Positions 54,397-63,950 of a stretch of 64,000 nucleotides of DNA are shown here, piece by piece. A program made the position numbers and the translations under genes. The notes beneath the pieces were generated by a model that was not told the DNA's origin, did no database searches, and saw only the letters and a program-made list of their open reading frames with translations. Location: contig OY782758.1 in the NCBI GenBank assembly GCA_963678215.1, positions 930,001 through 994,000 of the forward strand. The letters are read 5' to 3'. Source of the DNA: Thiobius zoothamnicola (GTDB taxonomy: Bacteria > Pseudomonadota > Gammaproteobacteria > Chromatiales > Chromatiaceae). The first letter of the stretch is position 1; every line of letters starts with the position of its first letter.

Positions 54397-55319
54397 GAGA
54401 ATGGATCCCCTTTAAGGCAAGGTATTGACTAAACAATGCATAGCACGTATCACATCAGAAAAAGCCTGGTGGATGAGTTCTCCATTAAGAATGAGGAACT
54501 GAATTTCATTAAGCTATAAGGCTTGGCATGGCTGAATCAAACCCTTGTTCATAAGAGGTTGGCTTACCATCATATTCCACCTATAAACTACCATTAGCCT
54601 GAGAGCTGACAAACCAAAAGAAGAATCAAACTTTCTCTTAAAGACAAATGTGAATGGAATGAGAGAAAGTATAGGAATATAGCGATGTCTACCAACCCTC
54701 TAAAGTAACGAGAATACCTTTCATGACATAATATCTATTCCATCATGAGATTATTCGGATGAGCAATCTAGGATCTAGGATCGATAGTAATCAATTCAAA
54801 AAGTATCCATTTTTTCATGTCGTGACAAAGTGAAATGGTCCAGTCTCACCAGAGACCTCACTAAGGTGGTAATACCTACCGCAGGGATATTCAATAACGA
54901 AAACGGCGACAGGCTGTCGATACGAACGAGAACAATCAGCAACACTGGAAGAAGGAGTGGGAGCAGGCGAAGAGCGTCTGAACGCTGATGAAGCCATTGC
55001 GCAAAGAAAGGGTTGGGGTTGGCCGCTATCGAATCCGTAAATGGATGAAGAAGTTGTCTTTGGTGGTAAAGCGGAAGCAGCGGTTCGTGCTGACAACCGA
55101 CACCTGGACATTGCTGGGCTGCTCAGCGGTGGTGATCAGCCTGTACTCACGCCGCAAATATCTGCCATCCTCGCGTAGGCAGAGAGCATGAATGCAGGCG
55201 CGCTTGGGTTGATCAAGGCTACTTCACAGTAACATTAGAATAGGATTTAGGTGCGGTTATCATTCCGCTACCTTATCAAGCCGATTAGTCGCGGGAAACA
55301 CGCTATCTTGAGATCAACT
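54397..55319 (+). other. Long intergenic region at the island edge
   Basis: A 923-base gap between the giant LamG gene and engB. It must contain the leftward promoter for the island operon, for which I could not fix -35/-10 boxes. The right half holds a decayed IS3-type transposase fragment (54988-55191). The first 400 bases are AT-rich and otherwise featureless to me. Confidence 0.6.
54988..55191 (+). pseudogene. Remnant of an IS3-family transposase (OrfB)
   Basis: The frame reads VGRYRIRKWMKKLSLVVKRKQ and then TTDTWTLLGCSAVVISLYSRRK. The first part resembles the pre-catalytic GRYRxRRLMxxLGL region of IS3-type OrfB. The second resembles the DDE-domain segment ending AVVxDLYSRR. A central deletion seems to have joined the two, and both ends are missing. 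I could not identify terminal inverted repeats. Confidence 0.5.
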
Positions 55320-55925
55320 TTAAACGTGGGTCGGCATCGCCAACCACTGGTTCAACTGATCACGGGCTTGGTCAAGCCCCCATTTCTTCGTCGATGAAAA
55401 CAGTTGGGCGCTGAAATCCACGCTGAATTCCTTTAATGCGTCTTCCACAATTCCCAATGCCTGAGCGGATTCCTGCCGATTCAACTTGTCAACCTTGGTC
55501 AACAGGATATGTACGCGCAAGGGAAGCTGGTTGGCCCATTCAAGCATTTGCACATCGTAGGGCTTCAAAGGATGGCGTGAATCCATCACCAAAATCAAGC
55601 CACACAAACATTGCCGTTGCTCCAGATAATCGGCCAAAGCCCCCTGCCAATCCCGTTTCACAGATTCGGCAACTTTAGCGTAGCCGTATCCCGGCAAATC
55701 CACCAAACGGCGTTGTTCATCAAGCGTGAAAAAATTGAGTAACTGGGTCCGCCCCGGCGTGCGGCTTGTCCGGGCTAATGCTTTTTGTCCGCATAGCGCA
55801 TTGATAGCACTGGACTTGCCCGCATTGGAACGACCCGCGAAAGCAATCTCATAACCCGTATCCGGCGGAGATTGGCGCAGTTTGGCCGCACTGGTGAGAA
55901 AAGTCGTTTGCTGATAAATCGTCAT
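55320..55925 (-). CDS. engB: Ribosome-biogenesis GTPase EngB/YsxC
   Basis: A 201-residue TrmE-Era-EngA-YihA-class GTPase required for 50S subunit assembly. G1 is GRSNAGKSSAINAL (about residues 28-41), G3 is VDLPGYGYA, G4 is TKVDKL and G5 lies near LFSSTKKWG. The start at 55925 overlaps the moaC stop (ATGA); the longer frame to 55937 is not needed. Confidence 0.96.
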   Translation of the reverse strand: MTIYQQTTFLTSAAKLRQSPPDTGYEIAFAGRSNAGKSSAINALCGQKALARTSRTPGRTQLLNFFTLDEQRRLVDLPGYGYAKVAESVKRDWQGALADYLEQRQCLCGLILVMDSRHPLKPYDVQMLEWANQLPLRVHILLTKVDKLNRQESAQALGIVEDALKEFSVDFSAQLFSSTKKWGLDQARDQLNQWLAMPTHV

Positions 55926-56398
55926 ATGCGGCACCATTCACCGGACTTTCCACCAGCTTTATAATCGAGTTGAACTTGCTCAATCACCATACCGCGATCG
56001 ACGGCTTTGCACATATCGTAGATCGTCAACAACGCATTTTGCACAGCGCACAAAGCCTCCATTTCAACGCCGGTTGACGCATGCGTCTCAGCCCGGCAAG
56101 TGGCTTTAATCACAGATTGCGGAATATCCGGTATCAAATCGACTGAAACATGAGTCAACGACAACGGATGACATAAAGGTACCAGATCGGCGGTTTTTTT
56201 CGCCGCCATAATACCAGCGATGCGGGCGATGCCCAGTACATCGCCTTTCTTATGGCCTTCCTCAACAACCAACGTCAGGGTGGCCGGTTGCATGCGGATC
56301 AAGCCGCTGGCGATAGCGGTTCGGTGATTGGCTGTTTTAGCCCCCACATCCACCATATGCGCCTCGCCCTGACGATTGAAATGATTCAGTCCGTTCAT
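55922..56398 (-). CDS. moaC: Cyclic pyranopterin monophosphate synthase MoaC
   Basis: Molybdenum-cofactor enzyme acting after MoaA. The 158-residue protein has MVDVGAKTANHRTA near the N-terminus, the conserved IAGIMAAKKTADLVPLCHPL and GVEMEALCAVQNALLTIYDMCKA motifs with the catalytic lysines. It sits between engB and the phosphoesterase gene with 4-base overlaps on both sides. moaA is not in the window. Confidence 0.96.
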   Translation of the reverse strand: MNGLNHFNRQGEAHMVDVGAKTANHRTAIASGLIRMQPATLTLVVEEGHKKGDVLGIARIAGIMAAKKTADLVPLCHPLSLTHVSVDLIPDIPQSVIKATCRAETHASTGVEMEALCAVQNALLTIYDMCKAVDRGMVIEQVQLDYKAGGKSGEWCRI

Positions 56399-56946
56399 GC
56401 TGAGCGTGCGTATTGAGCATGATACTCGAGCGACTTTGGCACTTCATAAGATGCGAACCGCATCTCCGCCAGATCACCCAGCACCCAAGTAGCATTCGAG
56501 TCGCCAACGCCGCCAATCGTGCCTGGATTAACCAACCAGGTCGTACCGCCCTTGCAATTACGCCGCTCACTAATTTCAACCTGATGACTGTGGCCGCAAC
56601 ACACCAAATCCCAATCCCCTGTCGCCGCCAGCGCTTGCGCATAGTGCGGATAATGCACCACGAAAATCATCCGGCCAGCCAGCTCAATACCGGCATCCAT
56701 ACCATGATATTGAATGACGCTCCCCGCTTGCTGAGAGATACGCGCCATGCCATGCAAATCGCCCGTATTGTTGCCATGAATCACATGCACTGGCAGTTGG
56801 TATTTTTCCAGGCAGCGCAACGTACTGGGCGCAACCACATCACCAGCATGCACGATTGCCTGGGCACCCATGGATTTGGCATCCGCCACAGCAGCGTCAA
56901 TCAAGGCGATATGGTCATGACTGTCCGACAAAATGCCAATCTTCAT
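56395..56946 (-). CDS. YfcE-like metallophosphoesterase
   Basis: A 183-residue calcineurin-like phosphoesterase of the YfcE/MJ0936 class. Metal motifs are LSDSHDH (about residues 6-12), HAGDVV, HGNNTGD and CGHSHQ, in the expected order. Start chosen at ATG 56946, which overlaps the ppa stop; the longer frame adds 23 unrelated residues. Natural substrate unknown. Confidence 0.88.
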   Translation of the reverse strand: MKIGILSDSHDHIALIDAAVADAKSMGAQAIVHAGDVVAPSTLRCLEKYQLPVHVIHGNNTGDLHGMARISQQAGSVIQYHGMDAGIELAGRMIFVVHYPHYAQALAATGDWDLVCCGHSHQVEISERRNCKGGTTWLVNPGTIGGVGDSNATWVLGDLAEMRFASYEVPKSLEYHAQYARSA

Positions 56947-57479
56947 GAAGATTTGTTCTGGTGACGCGCGATACTGTCCAGAATTTCCTGCTTCGCTTCT
57001 TCGACGCCGACCCAACCTTCAATTTTGACCCATTTGCCTTTTTCCAGATCTTTATAGTGGGCGAAGAAATGGGACAAACGCTCCAAGGTTTCTTCCTGCA
57101 TATCACGGAAAGACACCATATTGCGATACAAAGGCGTCAGCTTATCAATTGGCACCGCCAATATTTTCCCGTCAATACCGCCATCATCCTCCATCTTCAA
57201 CAAACCAAGAGGACGGCATTTAATGACTGCGCCACTGATAATCGGCAATGGCGCAACCAACATCACATCAACCGGATCCCCATCCAAAGATAAGGTTTGA
57301 GGCACATAACCATAATTACATGGATAGTACATGGCGGTGCCGAGAAAGCGATCAACAAACATCGCACCAGTGGATTTGTCGAGTTCATATTTGACCGGTT
57401 CTTTATAGGCCGGAATCTCAATGATGACGTTGATTTCATTCGGGGCATTATCGCCAGGGCTGACGCGATCCAGATTCAT
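56943..57479 (-). CDS. ppa: Inorganic pyrophosphatase
   Basis: Family I soluble pyrophosphatase, 178 residues. It has VIEIPAYKEPVKYELDK-type active-site start, NYGYVPQTLSLDGDPVDVMLV (the Asp-rich signature, about residues 54-74) and the C-terminal YKDLEKGKWVK. AGGAG lies eight bases before the ATG. It heads the ppa-phosphoesterase-moaC-engB run of overlapping genes. Confidence 0.97.
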   Translation of the reverse strand: MNLDRVSPGDNAPNEINVIIEIPAYKEPVKYELDKSTGAMFVDRFLGTAMYYPCNYGYVPQTLSLDGDPVDVMLVAPLPIISGAVIKCRPLGLLKMEDDGGIDGKILAVPIDKLTPLYRNMVSFRDMQEETLERLSHFFAHYKDLEKGKWVKIEGWVGVEEAKQEILDSIARHQNKSS

Positions 57480-57909
57480 GTGGAAAACTCCTGAAGTTAC
57501 GATGGAGCCTAAGTGTATCTGCTATCAAAAAATTGGTACATGTTGGATTTTGATGCTATCAGCTCTCGCGATGAAAAACGCTTTGATTAAGCACCAGACA
57601 AAAAATCACAGCGACAGCCAGATGAATCCTGCATCACTGAGGTCGAATGATGTCCACAACAATGGCTTTGGCTGGAATATTCCCTGTATTTTCCCACCAA
57701 TGGACAACACCCGTTTTTTCAAAAGCGGAATCGCCTGCTTTTCTCACCAACGGATCAGCATGGGAAGATTTGATCAAGAGAATCATTTAGCGGAATTAGA
57801 AAAACTCGGTGCCCCATCCTGCTTTAACCAAGCCGTGACAACCATCCACAGTGGGCTTATGCGACTACCTACGCTCGTGCCTGGCTCGGCGACGGTTATC
57901 TTGCGCTTT
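57480..57909 (-). other. Intergenic region upstream of ppa
   Basis: A 430-base gap containing the ppa promoter and a cupin-gene fragment (57634-57786). I see no RNA or other intact ORF. Confidence 0.5.
57634..57786 (-). pseudogene. 3' fragment of a cupin-domain gene
   Basis: Fifty codons remain. LVRKAGDSAFEKTGVVHWWE and AKAIVVDIIRP closely resemble the last beta-strands of small cupin proteins (PPGVVHWWENT..PARAIVVDI). The upstream half, including the GxxTPxHxH first cupin motif, is missing, and the reading frame is closed just before the ATG. Confidence 0.5.
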
Positions 57910-58671
57910 TTAATAGACCAACCAACGATTAACCGCTTCCAATAAAGGTTCATCCTTACCCTCAAAAAAGTGATCCGCACCAGCAATCTCCTGCTGTACA
58001 TAAGCAGCGTTACGAATGCTGGCGCTTTTGCGGATACCCACGCTCTCTGACACACTCGGCAAATCTGCACTGCCGTAGAGATCAAGTACCGGAATCCTGA
58101 TTGAACGTAACGAGGTCGCTGCGCTAACCGCAATCGCCTTAGGATCATCACTATGCTGCGCCGGCATGCCAATTGCGATGAACGCTTTCGCTCGCGAAGG
58201 CTGATACGCCAGATAATAAGCCGCCATGGTGGCTCCCTGGCTATGCGCTGCAATCACAATCTCAGTGATGCCTTGATCCAGAAGATATTGCTCCGCCGCT
58301 TGCAAGCGCGCCGGGATTTGTGGATATAAAGACGTATATTCGCGGTATTCGGCATCATTTTTCAGAATCGGCATTTGCACCGATAAAGTATGCCAACCTT
58401 TCTCCGTCATCCCCACTCGCAATGGGCGAACCACCTGATCCCAATTCGGATGAACGCCAGTGCCATGTACCACAATCATACCTTGCGTGGATTCATCTTC
58501 CGCTTCGGTATAGATGGACAAGAACTCATGATCACCAGTTGTTAACCAGACAGCTTCGCCATCCATAATAGAATCAACGATTTCATCCGCCCAGCGTTGC
58601 TCTTTGGCGAAATCAGACGCTTGCAGCAAGCTGCTGAACAGCAACAGGATATAAACGAATCGACTTTTCAT
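57910..58671 (-). CDS. DUF3530 family exported alpha/beta hydrolase
   Basis: A 253-residue protein with a short signal peptide (residues 1 to about 18, ending LLQAS) and a DUF3530 alpha/beta hydrolase fold. VVHGTGVHPNWD provides the oxyanion region, AAHSQGA (about residues 142-148) the nucleophile elbow, and GADHFFEG the histidine. The aspartate is probably in LDLYGSADLPSV. GGGGG precedes the ATG. Substrate unknown; the protein is likely periplasmic. Confidence 0.82.
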   Translation of the reverse strand: MKSRFVYILLLFSSLLQASDFAKEQRWADEIVDSIMDGEAVWLTTGDHEFLSIYTEAEDESTQGMIVVHGTGVHPNWDQVVRPLRVGMTEKGWHTLSVQMPILKNDAEYREYTSLYPQIPARLQAAEQYLLDQGITEIVIAAHSQGATMAAYYLAYQPSRAKAFIAIGMPAQHSDDPKAIAVSAATSLRSIRIPVLDLYGSADLPSVSESVGIRKSASIRNAAYVQQEIAGADHFFEGKDEPLLEAVNRWLVY

Positions 58672-58743
58672 GAGGCCCCCTTAACATCATAAAAAAACGT
58701 CACTATCCAGCATGTCGTTGAATGGTGACAAAAAACAATCCGG

Positions 58744-59934
58744 TCACAATCCAGACAGACCAACCTCCAAGTCCGCCTGAATATCCACAACCTCCTCCAA
58801 GCCAACGGCCAGACGAATCAGATTCTGTCGAATCCCCGCCTGATCACGTTGTTCTTCAGTCAAACGCCCATGCGTGGTGCTGGCCGGATGAGTGATCGTG
58901 GTTTTGGCGTCTCCCAGATTAGCGGTGATAGACAACATTCGGGTGGCGTCTATCACTTGCCAAGCGGCTTGACGCCCACCTTTTACTTCAAAACTGACTA
59001 TGCCGCCGGGCGCTTTTTGTTGTTGTTGAGCCAAACCTTGTTGCGGATGATTATCCAACCCGGGGTAATACACGCGTTCAACAGCCGGATGCTGTTCCAG
59101 CCAGATGGCGAGTTGCTGCGCCGACCGGGCATGCGCTTCCATACGGATTTTGAGCGTTTCCAATCCCTTCAGAAAAATCCACGCGTTGAAAGGACTCATG
59201 GTTGGGCCGGCAGTACGTAACACACCAAAAACGTGTTCACCCACGATTTGGTGATCGCCAACCACAGCTCCACCCAGTGCGCGTCCCTGTCCATCCAGAT
59301 ATTTGGTGGCTGAATGAATCACAATATCTGCGCCTAAACACAATGGTTGTTGCAAGGCAGGCGTGCAAAAGCAATTATCCACCACCAATAAACAATCATG
59401 CGCATGCGCCAAATCAGCCAACGCCGCAATATCAGCCAACTGGGTTAACGGGTTGGATGGCGTTTCGACAAAGAATAACCGGGTATTCGGTTTTATCGCG
59501 CTGGCCCAGGCATCGACATCACACAGATCAACATAATCAGTCTGAAGGCCAAAACGTGACAAGTATTTATCAAACAAGACCGTGGTGCTGCCAAAAATAC
59601 TGCGTGAACTAAGCAGATGATCACCTTGCTCCATCAACCCCATACAGGTCGCCAGGATGGCGGACATACCAGAGGCCGTTGCCACGCAGGTTTCGCCTCC
59701 TTCCAAAGCAGCCAACCGTTGCTCGAAGTTACGCACGGTCGGATTGGTGAAACGCGCATAAATGTTACCCGGCTCATCCCCTGCAAAACGCGCGGCGGCT
59801 TCAGCCGCTGACTGGAAGACAAAACTGGAGGTGGTGAAGATCGGTTCTCCATGTTCGCCTTCCATGGTGCGCTGATGGCCTGTACGCACCGCACGAGTGG
59901 CGAAACCTTGATTAGCATCATCAATCTCTTTCAT
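58744..59934 (-). CDS. metZ: O-succinylhomoserine sulfhydrylase
   Basis: PLP enzyme that forms homocysteine directly from O-succinylhomoserine and sulfide. The 396-residue protein has the PLP lysine in HSATKYLDGQGRALGGAVVG (about residues 202-221), ASGMSAILATCMGL and the C-terminal SLGD-equivalent ANLGDAKTTITHPA. The linkage to purF and cvpA, shared by pseudomonads and relatives, supports MetZ rather than MetB. AGGTGAT lies before the ATG. Confidence 0.95.
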   Translation of the reverse strand: MKEIDDANQGFATRAVRTGHQRTMEGEHGEPIFTTSSFVFQSAAEAAARFAGDEPGNIYARFTNPTVRNFEQRLAALEGGETCVATASGMSAILATCMGLMEQGDHLLSSRSIFGSTTVLFDKYLSRFGLQTDYVDLCDVDAWASAIKPNTRLFFVETPSNPLTQLADIAALADLAHAHDCLLVVDNCFCTPALQQPLCLGADIVIHSATKYLDGQGRALGGAVVGDHQIVGEHVFGVLRTAGPTMSPFNAWIFLKGLETLKIRMEAHARSAQQLAIWLEQHPAVERVYYPGLDNHPQQGLAQQQQKAPGGIVSFEVKGGRQAAWQVIDATRMLSITANLGDAKTTITHPASTTHGRLTEEQRDQAGIRQNLIRLAVGLEEVVDIQADLEVGLSGL

Positions 59935-60010
59935 ATCACCTGAATTCCATCTGTTTTAGAAGCTGAATGGCGAAACGCAGCCTCATGACGACAAGATCAA
60001 TAGCCTGCTG

Positions 60011-61534
60011 CTAAGTTTGATTATGTAACCCAATCACATTACCTCTATTCGCCGCCTCCTGGCTTGCTTTCGCTTTATCATTGCGGCGCTCTGCGATAGC
60101 AGCCAGATAATCCGACGTTACGTCATCCGTGATGTATTGACCATTGAATACCGATGCATCAAACCGATCGACATGAGTTTTACCCTTTTTTTGCACCGCT
60201 TCAATCAAATCGTCCAAATCCTGATAAATCAGCGCATCTGCGCCGATATTTTCGCAAATCTGTCGGGTCGTACGGTTATGCGCGACCAATTCCTCAGCAG
60301 CAGGCATATCAATGCCATACACATTCGGATAACGGACAGGAGGCGCAGCAGATGCAAAAAAAACTTTATTCGCGCCGGATTCGCGCGCCATATCAACAAT
60401 CTCGCGTGAAGTCGTGCCACGCACGATTGAGTCATCAACCAACAACACATTTTTCCCTTTGAATTCAACACCAATAGGGTTCAGCTTTTGGCGCACTGAT
60501 TTTTTGCGCTTGGTCTGTCCAGGCATAATAAAGGTGCGACCAATGTAACGGTTCTTGATGAAGCCTTCGGTAAAAGGTATGCCCAATTCATTCGCCAAAC
60601 TCAAGGCGGAGGTGCGGCTGGTGTCAGGAATCGGAATCACAACATCAATGTCCAATGCGCTGAATTTCTGACGGATCCGGTGCGCCAGTTTTTTGCCCAT
60701 ACGCAGACGCGCCTTATGTACAAAGATATCATCAATAACGGAATCGGGGCGGGCAAAGTACACAAATTCAAACAGACAAGGCGAACGCTGTGGATTATCC
60801 GCGCACTGCGCATGATGTAATTCGCCCGCTTTGGTGAACACGATGACTTCGCCAGGCTCCACATCACGTACGCGTTGGAATCCAAGCGTATCCAAAGCGA
60901 CGCTTTCAGAGGCCGCCATCAATTCCACACCATGTTTGCCTTCGCGCGTACCGAACACCAAAGGCCTGATGCCATGGGGATCACGAAAAGCGATGACGCC
61001 ATAATTAGGGATCATGGCAACTGCTGCATAACCGCCGCGACAACGTTGATGTACGCCGCGCACCGCGCGAAAGATATCCTGATGATCAATGGACAATTGA
61101 TCGTCCCGCGCCATCAATTCATGCGCAAAGACGTTTAACAGAATCTCAGAATCTGAATCCGTGTTGATATGACGCCGATCTTCACGGAATAAGGCTTGCT
61201 TGATTTCAGCCGCATTGGTCAGATTGCCATTATGAGCCAGCGCGATGCCATAAGGAGAGTTCACATAAAATGGCTGCGCCTCCGCCGTCGATGAACTACC
61301 CGCAGTTGGGTAGCGCACATGCCCAATGCCCATATCGCCGCGCAATTCAAACATATGTTCTTCCGTGAACACATCCCGTGCCAAACCATTGTGCTTACGT
61401 AAATGTAAACAGCCTTTATCATCGCAAGTCATGATGCCGGCGGCATCCTGTCCGCGATGCTGCAAAACCTGCAATGCATCGTATAACGATTGATTTACAG
61501 GCGCCGTCGCCACCAAGCCAACAATACCGCACAC
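60011..61534 (-). CDS. purF: Amidophosphoribosyltransferase PurF
   Basis: First step of de novo purine synthesis: PRPP and glutamine to phosphoribosylamine. I use GTG 61534, because GGGGAG is six bases upstream and the next residue is the catalytic cysteine of CGIVG, exposed after removal of the initiator; there is no propeptide. The 507-residue protein has a class II glutamine amidotransferase N-terminal domain (LQHRGQDAAGI) and a PRPP-binding domain (NVLLVDDSIVRGTTS). One base separates it from cvpA. Confidence 0.97.
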   Translation of the reverse strand: MCGIVGLVATAPVNQSLYDALQVLQHRGQDAAGIMTCDDKGCLHLRKHNGLARDVFTEEHMFELRGDMGIGHVRYPTAGSSSTAEAQPFYVNSPYGIALAHNGNLTNAAEIKQALFREDRRHINTDSDSEILLNVFAHELMARDDQLSIDHQDIFRAVRGVHQRCRGGYAAVAMIPNYGVIAFRDPHGIRPLVFGTREGKHGVELMAASESVALDTLGFQRVRDVEPGEVIVFTKAGELHHAQCADNPQRSPCLFEFVYFARPDSVIDDIFVHKARLRMGKKLAHRIRQKFSALDIDVVIPIPDTSRTSALSLANELGIPFTEGFIKNRYIGRTFIMPGQTKRKKSVRQKLNPIGVEFKGKNVLLVDDSIVRGTTSREIVDMARESGANKVFFASAAPPVRYPNVYGIDMPAAEELVAHNRTTRQICENIGADALIYQDLDDLIEAVQKKGKTHVDRFDASVFNGQYITDDVTSDYLAAIAERRNDKAKASQEAANRGNVIGLHNQT

Positions 61535-61535
61535 G

Positions 61536-62057
61536 TCAATCTCCCCTCCCAGCGTCCGCCGATGAATCAGCATAATGGAAATACTGCGCCAAATCCTCTG
61601 GCAATAAGCTTCTCAACCACAAAGCCAGTTCTTGAAAATAAGGAATCAATTGCGATGCCTTCCACCAACTCTCCTGCGGCAATGTCGTCAGGCCAGCCAG
61701 CAAAATCAGAATAGCATTCAATAACACGCCGCGCGCCATGCCGAAAATCATGCCGATAAACCGGTCGGTTCCCGACATGCCAGTGCGCTCAATAAGCTGG
61801 ATAATCAAATAGTTCACCATGCCACCAATGATCAACGTGGCGGTCATCAATAACGCAAAGGCTGCGCCCAGGCGCACAGTGGGTGATTCAACCCAGGGTT
61901 GAAAATGGACTTGCAACTCGCGGAAAAAACTCCAACTGATCCAAAACGCCAAAACCCAAATCGCCAGCGAGAAAGCCTCGCGGACAAAGCCGCGAGCCAG
62001 ACTGATCAGAGCGGAAATTAAAACGATGGCTAATAAAACGTAATCGACCCAAAACAT
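61536..62057 (-). CDS. cvpA: CvpA family membrane protein
   Basis: A 173-residue inner-membrane protein with four hydrophobic segments. ATG 62057 starts at the family N-terminus MFWVDYVLLAIVLISALISL; the frame extends upstream without homology. Conserved RGFVREAFSL and RFIGMIFGMARG are seen. In E. coli CvpA is linked to colicin V production and envelope stress; its molecular role is still unclear. It sits directly upstream of purF, the usual arrangement. Confidence 0.93.
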   Translation of the reverse strand: MFWVDYVLLAIVLISALISLARGFVREAFSLAIWVLAFWISWSFFRELQVHFQPWVESPTVRLGAAFALLMTATLIIGGMVNYLIIQLIERTGMSGTDRFIGMIFGMARGVLLNAILILLAGLTTLPQESWWKASQLIPYFQELALWLRSLLPEDLAQYFHYADSSADAGRGD

Positions 62058-62061
62058 GAGG

Positions 62062-62652
62062 TTACGGCCTATGTAAAACAACGCGACCCTGAGAACCGCT
62101 GAGTGAATTGATCTTGGGGAGCAGTTTTTTCGCGCGGGATTTCTCCAGCATGGGACCAACTTTGACCCGATAGTGCGGCTGTCCCTGAACGCTCACCCTT
62201 TCCGGGTCAGGCGTTTGGAAGCCTGCCCGGCGTAAACGCTTAACTAACTTCAACGCATTCTCCCGCTTGACAAAACTGGCGGCCTGAATAACCCAGGACG
62301 ATAAATTTGGATGATGCTCAACCACGGAAGCGGATGAGTCGTCCTCAGCATCCGTCGTCAACGGCGTTCCAATCGATTCGCCTTGTCCTGACGCCAGGGA
62401 AACCAGAGGTTCAGATGGCGCATCCGCCGCGTTCGCAGGATATCGGATATATTCTGGAATTTGCGGTGCGACAGGCGGCTGATATGACCAGGCTTCAGCA
62501 GACATTCGTCTCAAATCGTCCGGTACGGGTGGCATCGCAGATATCTGAATCGGTTCATGCACGGGCCGCTCTATCAGCGGTGGAATGAAAATCACAGCCA
62601 ACGCAACCATTGTCACAGCGCCGACCAGACGTTTTTTCAGGGCTTCTTCCAC
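62062..62652 (-). CDS. dedD: SPOR-domain protein, DedD-like
   Basis: Bitopic inner-membrane protein with a short cytoplasmic start, one hydrophobic helix (about residues 10-25), a long Pro/Ala/Glu-rich periplasmic linker and a C-terminal SPOR domain (SSWVIQAASFVKRENALKLV, about residues 118-137). SPOR domains bind denuded septal peptidoglycan. It starts with GTG (62652) and lies between folC and cvpA, the usual dedD position. Confidence 0.92.
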   Translation of the reverse strand: MEEALKKRLVGAVTMVALAVIFIPPLIERPVHEPIQISAMPPVPDDLRRMSAEAWSYQPPVAPQIPEYIRYPANAADAPSEPLVSLASGQGESIGTPLTTDAEDDSSASVVEHHPNLSSWVIQAASFVKRENALKLVKRLRRAGFQTPDPERVSVQGQPHYRVKVGPMLEKSRAKKLLPKINSLSGSQGRVVLHRP

Positions 62653-62690
62653 GTTTTACGACGAGTCAAATTGAAAGCGGCATTATAGCG

Positions 62691-63950
62691 TTAATGCTTT
62701 AACCATCGCATGGCCGCCGCAACGACAGCAAAAGAGCCGAAAACCAACACCAGATCATCAGAACCAGCCGCTTCATGCGCCAAAACAAAACCTTCCTCAG
62801 GTGCATGACATAAGGTTGTGGTTTGCGCAGGCAATAACGTTTTGACATGTTGCGCGGAAGCACCGCGTGATTCCGTGGATAAATCCAGAATAAACCAGGC
62901 ATCGACAGGTTCCAACAATGGCGCAAACAAGCCAACCTGTAATTTATCCTGCAACAAACCCACCACCGCAATCACTTTACCGGCGACAAAGATACGTTTT
63001 ATCTGGTCAGCCAATACCTGAATCGCTTGGGGGTTGTGGGCGACATCCAGAATCCAGCGCGCGTCCGGTTGATAAATCGCCATGCGTCCAGGCAATTGGA
63101 CAGCCAACAAACCCTGACGCACCGCCGCCTGAGTAACCGGATAATCCGTTTCCAGACACTCCAGCACCTGCAATGCCGCCGCCGCATTGCGCAACTGCGC
63201 TGGGCCACGTAAATTCGGCAACGGCAGAGCATAGCGTTGCTGATTATCTGAAGTCCAATGCCAAGCAGATGCTTCAACCCGATAATGGTAATTGACACCC
63301 AGACGCAATAAATCCGCGCCAATGCGTTGCGCTGTTTTCAGAATACTCGTGGGCATATCCACTGAAGCATAAATTGCCGGGCGATGGGCGCGGAATATCC
63401 CGGCTTTTTCAGCGGCGATGCTTTCCAAGTCATCACCCAGCCAATCCATATGATCCAATGCAATGGTCGTCACCAAAGCGACATCCGCATCCACAATATT
63501 GACCGCATCCAGCCGTCCGCCCAGGCCGACTTCCAACAAGGCAATATCCAGATTTCGCTGGCTGAAAATCCATAAAGCGGCTAATGCGCCAAACTCAAAG
63601 TAAGTCAGTAAAGTATCGCCGCGCGCTTGTTCCACTTGCACGAAGGCATCGCATAAGACTGAGTCAGCCACTGGCTGGCCTTGCAAACAGACACGCTCGT
63701 TATATCGCAATAAATGCGGCGACGTATAAGCACCCACAGCATAACCAGCGGCGCGCAACAGACTCCCCAGTAAGGCGACGCAAGAGCCTTTGCCATTCGT
63801 ACCCGCAACCGTGATGACTTTTCGCGCAGGTCTGGGCTGGCCTAAAGTACGCCATACTTGGCGTACGCGATCCAGCCCAAGTTCCATGTTCTGCGGATGC
63901 AAACCTGATTGATAATCAAGCCATTCGGATAAACTGGATGGCATCATCAT
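62691..63950 (-). CDS. folC: Folylpolyglutamate / dihydrofolate synthase
   Basis: Mur-ligase-like ATPase that adds glutamate to folates. The 419-residue protein has the P-loop ITVAGTNGKGSCVALLGSLL (about residues 45-64), YTSPHLLRYNERV, the metal-binding LLEVGLGGRLDAVNIV and the DVAHNPQA motif. The first three codons are all methionine, so the exact start is uncertain by two residues; 63950 overlaps the upstream stop as ATGA. Confidence 0.96.
   Translation of the reverse strand: MMMPSSLSEWLDYQSGLHPQNMELGLDRVRQVWRTLGQPRPARKVITVAGTNGKGSCVALLGSLLRAAGYAVGAYTSPHLLRYNERVCLQGQPVADSVLCDAFVQVEQARGDTLLTYFEFGALAALWIFSQRNLDIALLEVGLGGRLDAVNIVDADVALVTTIALDHMDWLGDDLESIAAEKAGIFRAHRPAIYASVDMPTSILKTAQRIGADLLRLGVNYHYRVEASAWHWTSDNQQRYALPLPNLRGPAQLRNAAAALQVLECLETDYPVTQAAVRQGLLAVQLPGRMAIYQPDARWILDVAHNPQAIQVLADQIKRIFVAGKVIAVVGLLQDKLQVGLFAPLLEPVDAWFILDLSTESRGASAQHVKTLLPAQTTTLCHAPEEGFVLAHEAAGSDDLVLVFGSFAVVAAAMRWLKH

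Noticed and set aside
54815..55111. 98-codon minus-strand ORF at the island edge
   Set aside because: It is antisense to the IS3-like fragment and its product is Ser/Ala/Pro-rich without family features.
57421..57945. 174-codon plus-strand frame between ppa and the DUF3530 gene
   Set aside because: It overlaps the ppa start and the cupin remnant on the other strand, whose sequence clearly resembles a protein family; the plus-strand product does not.
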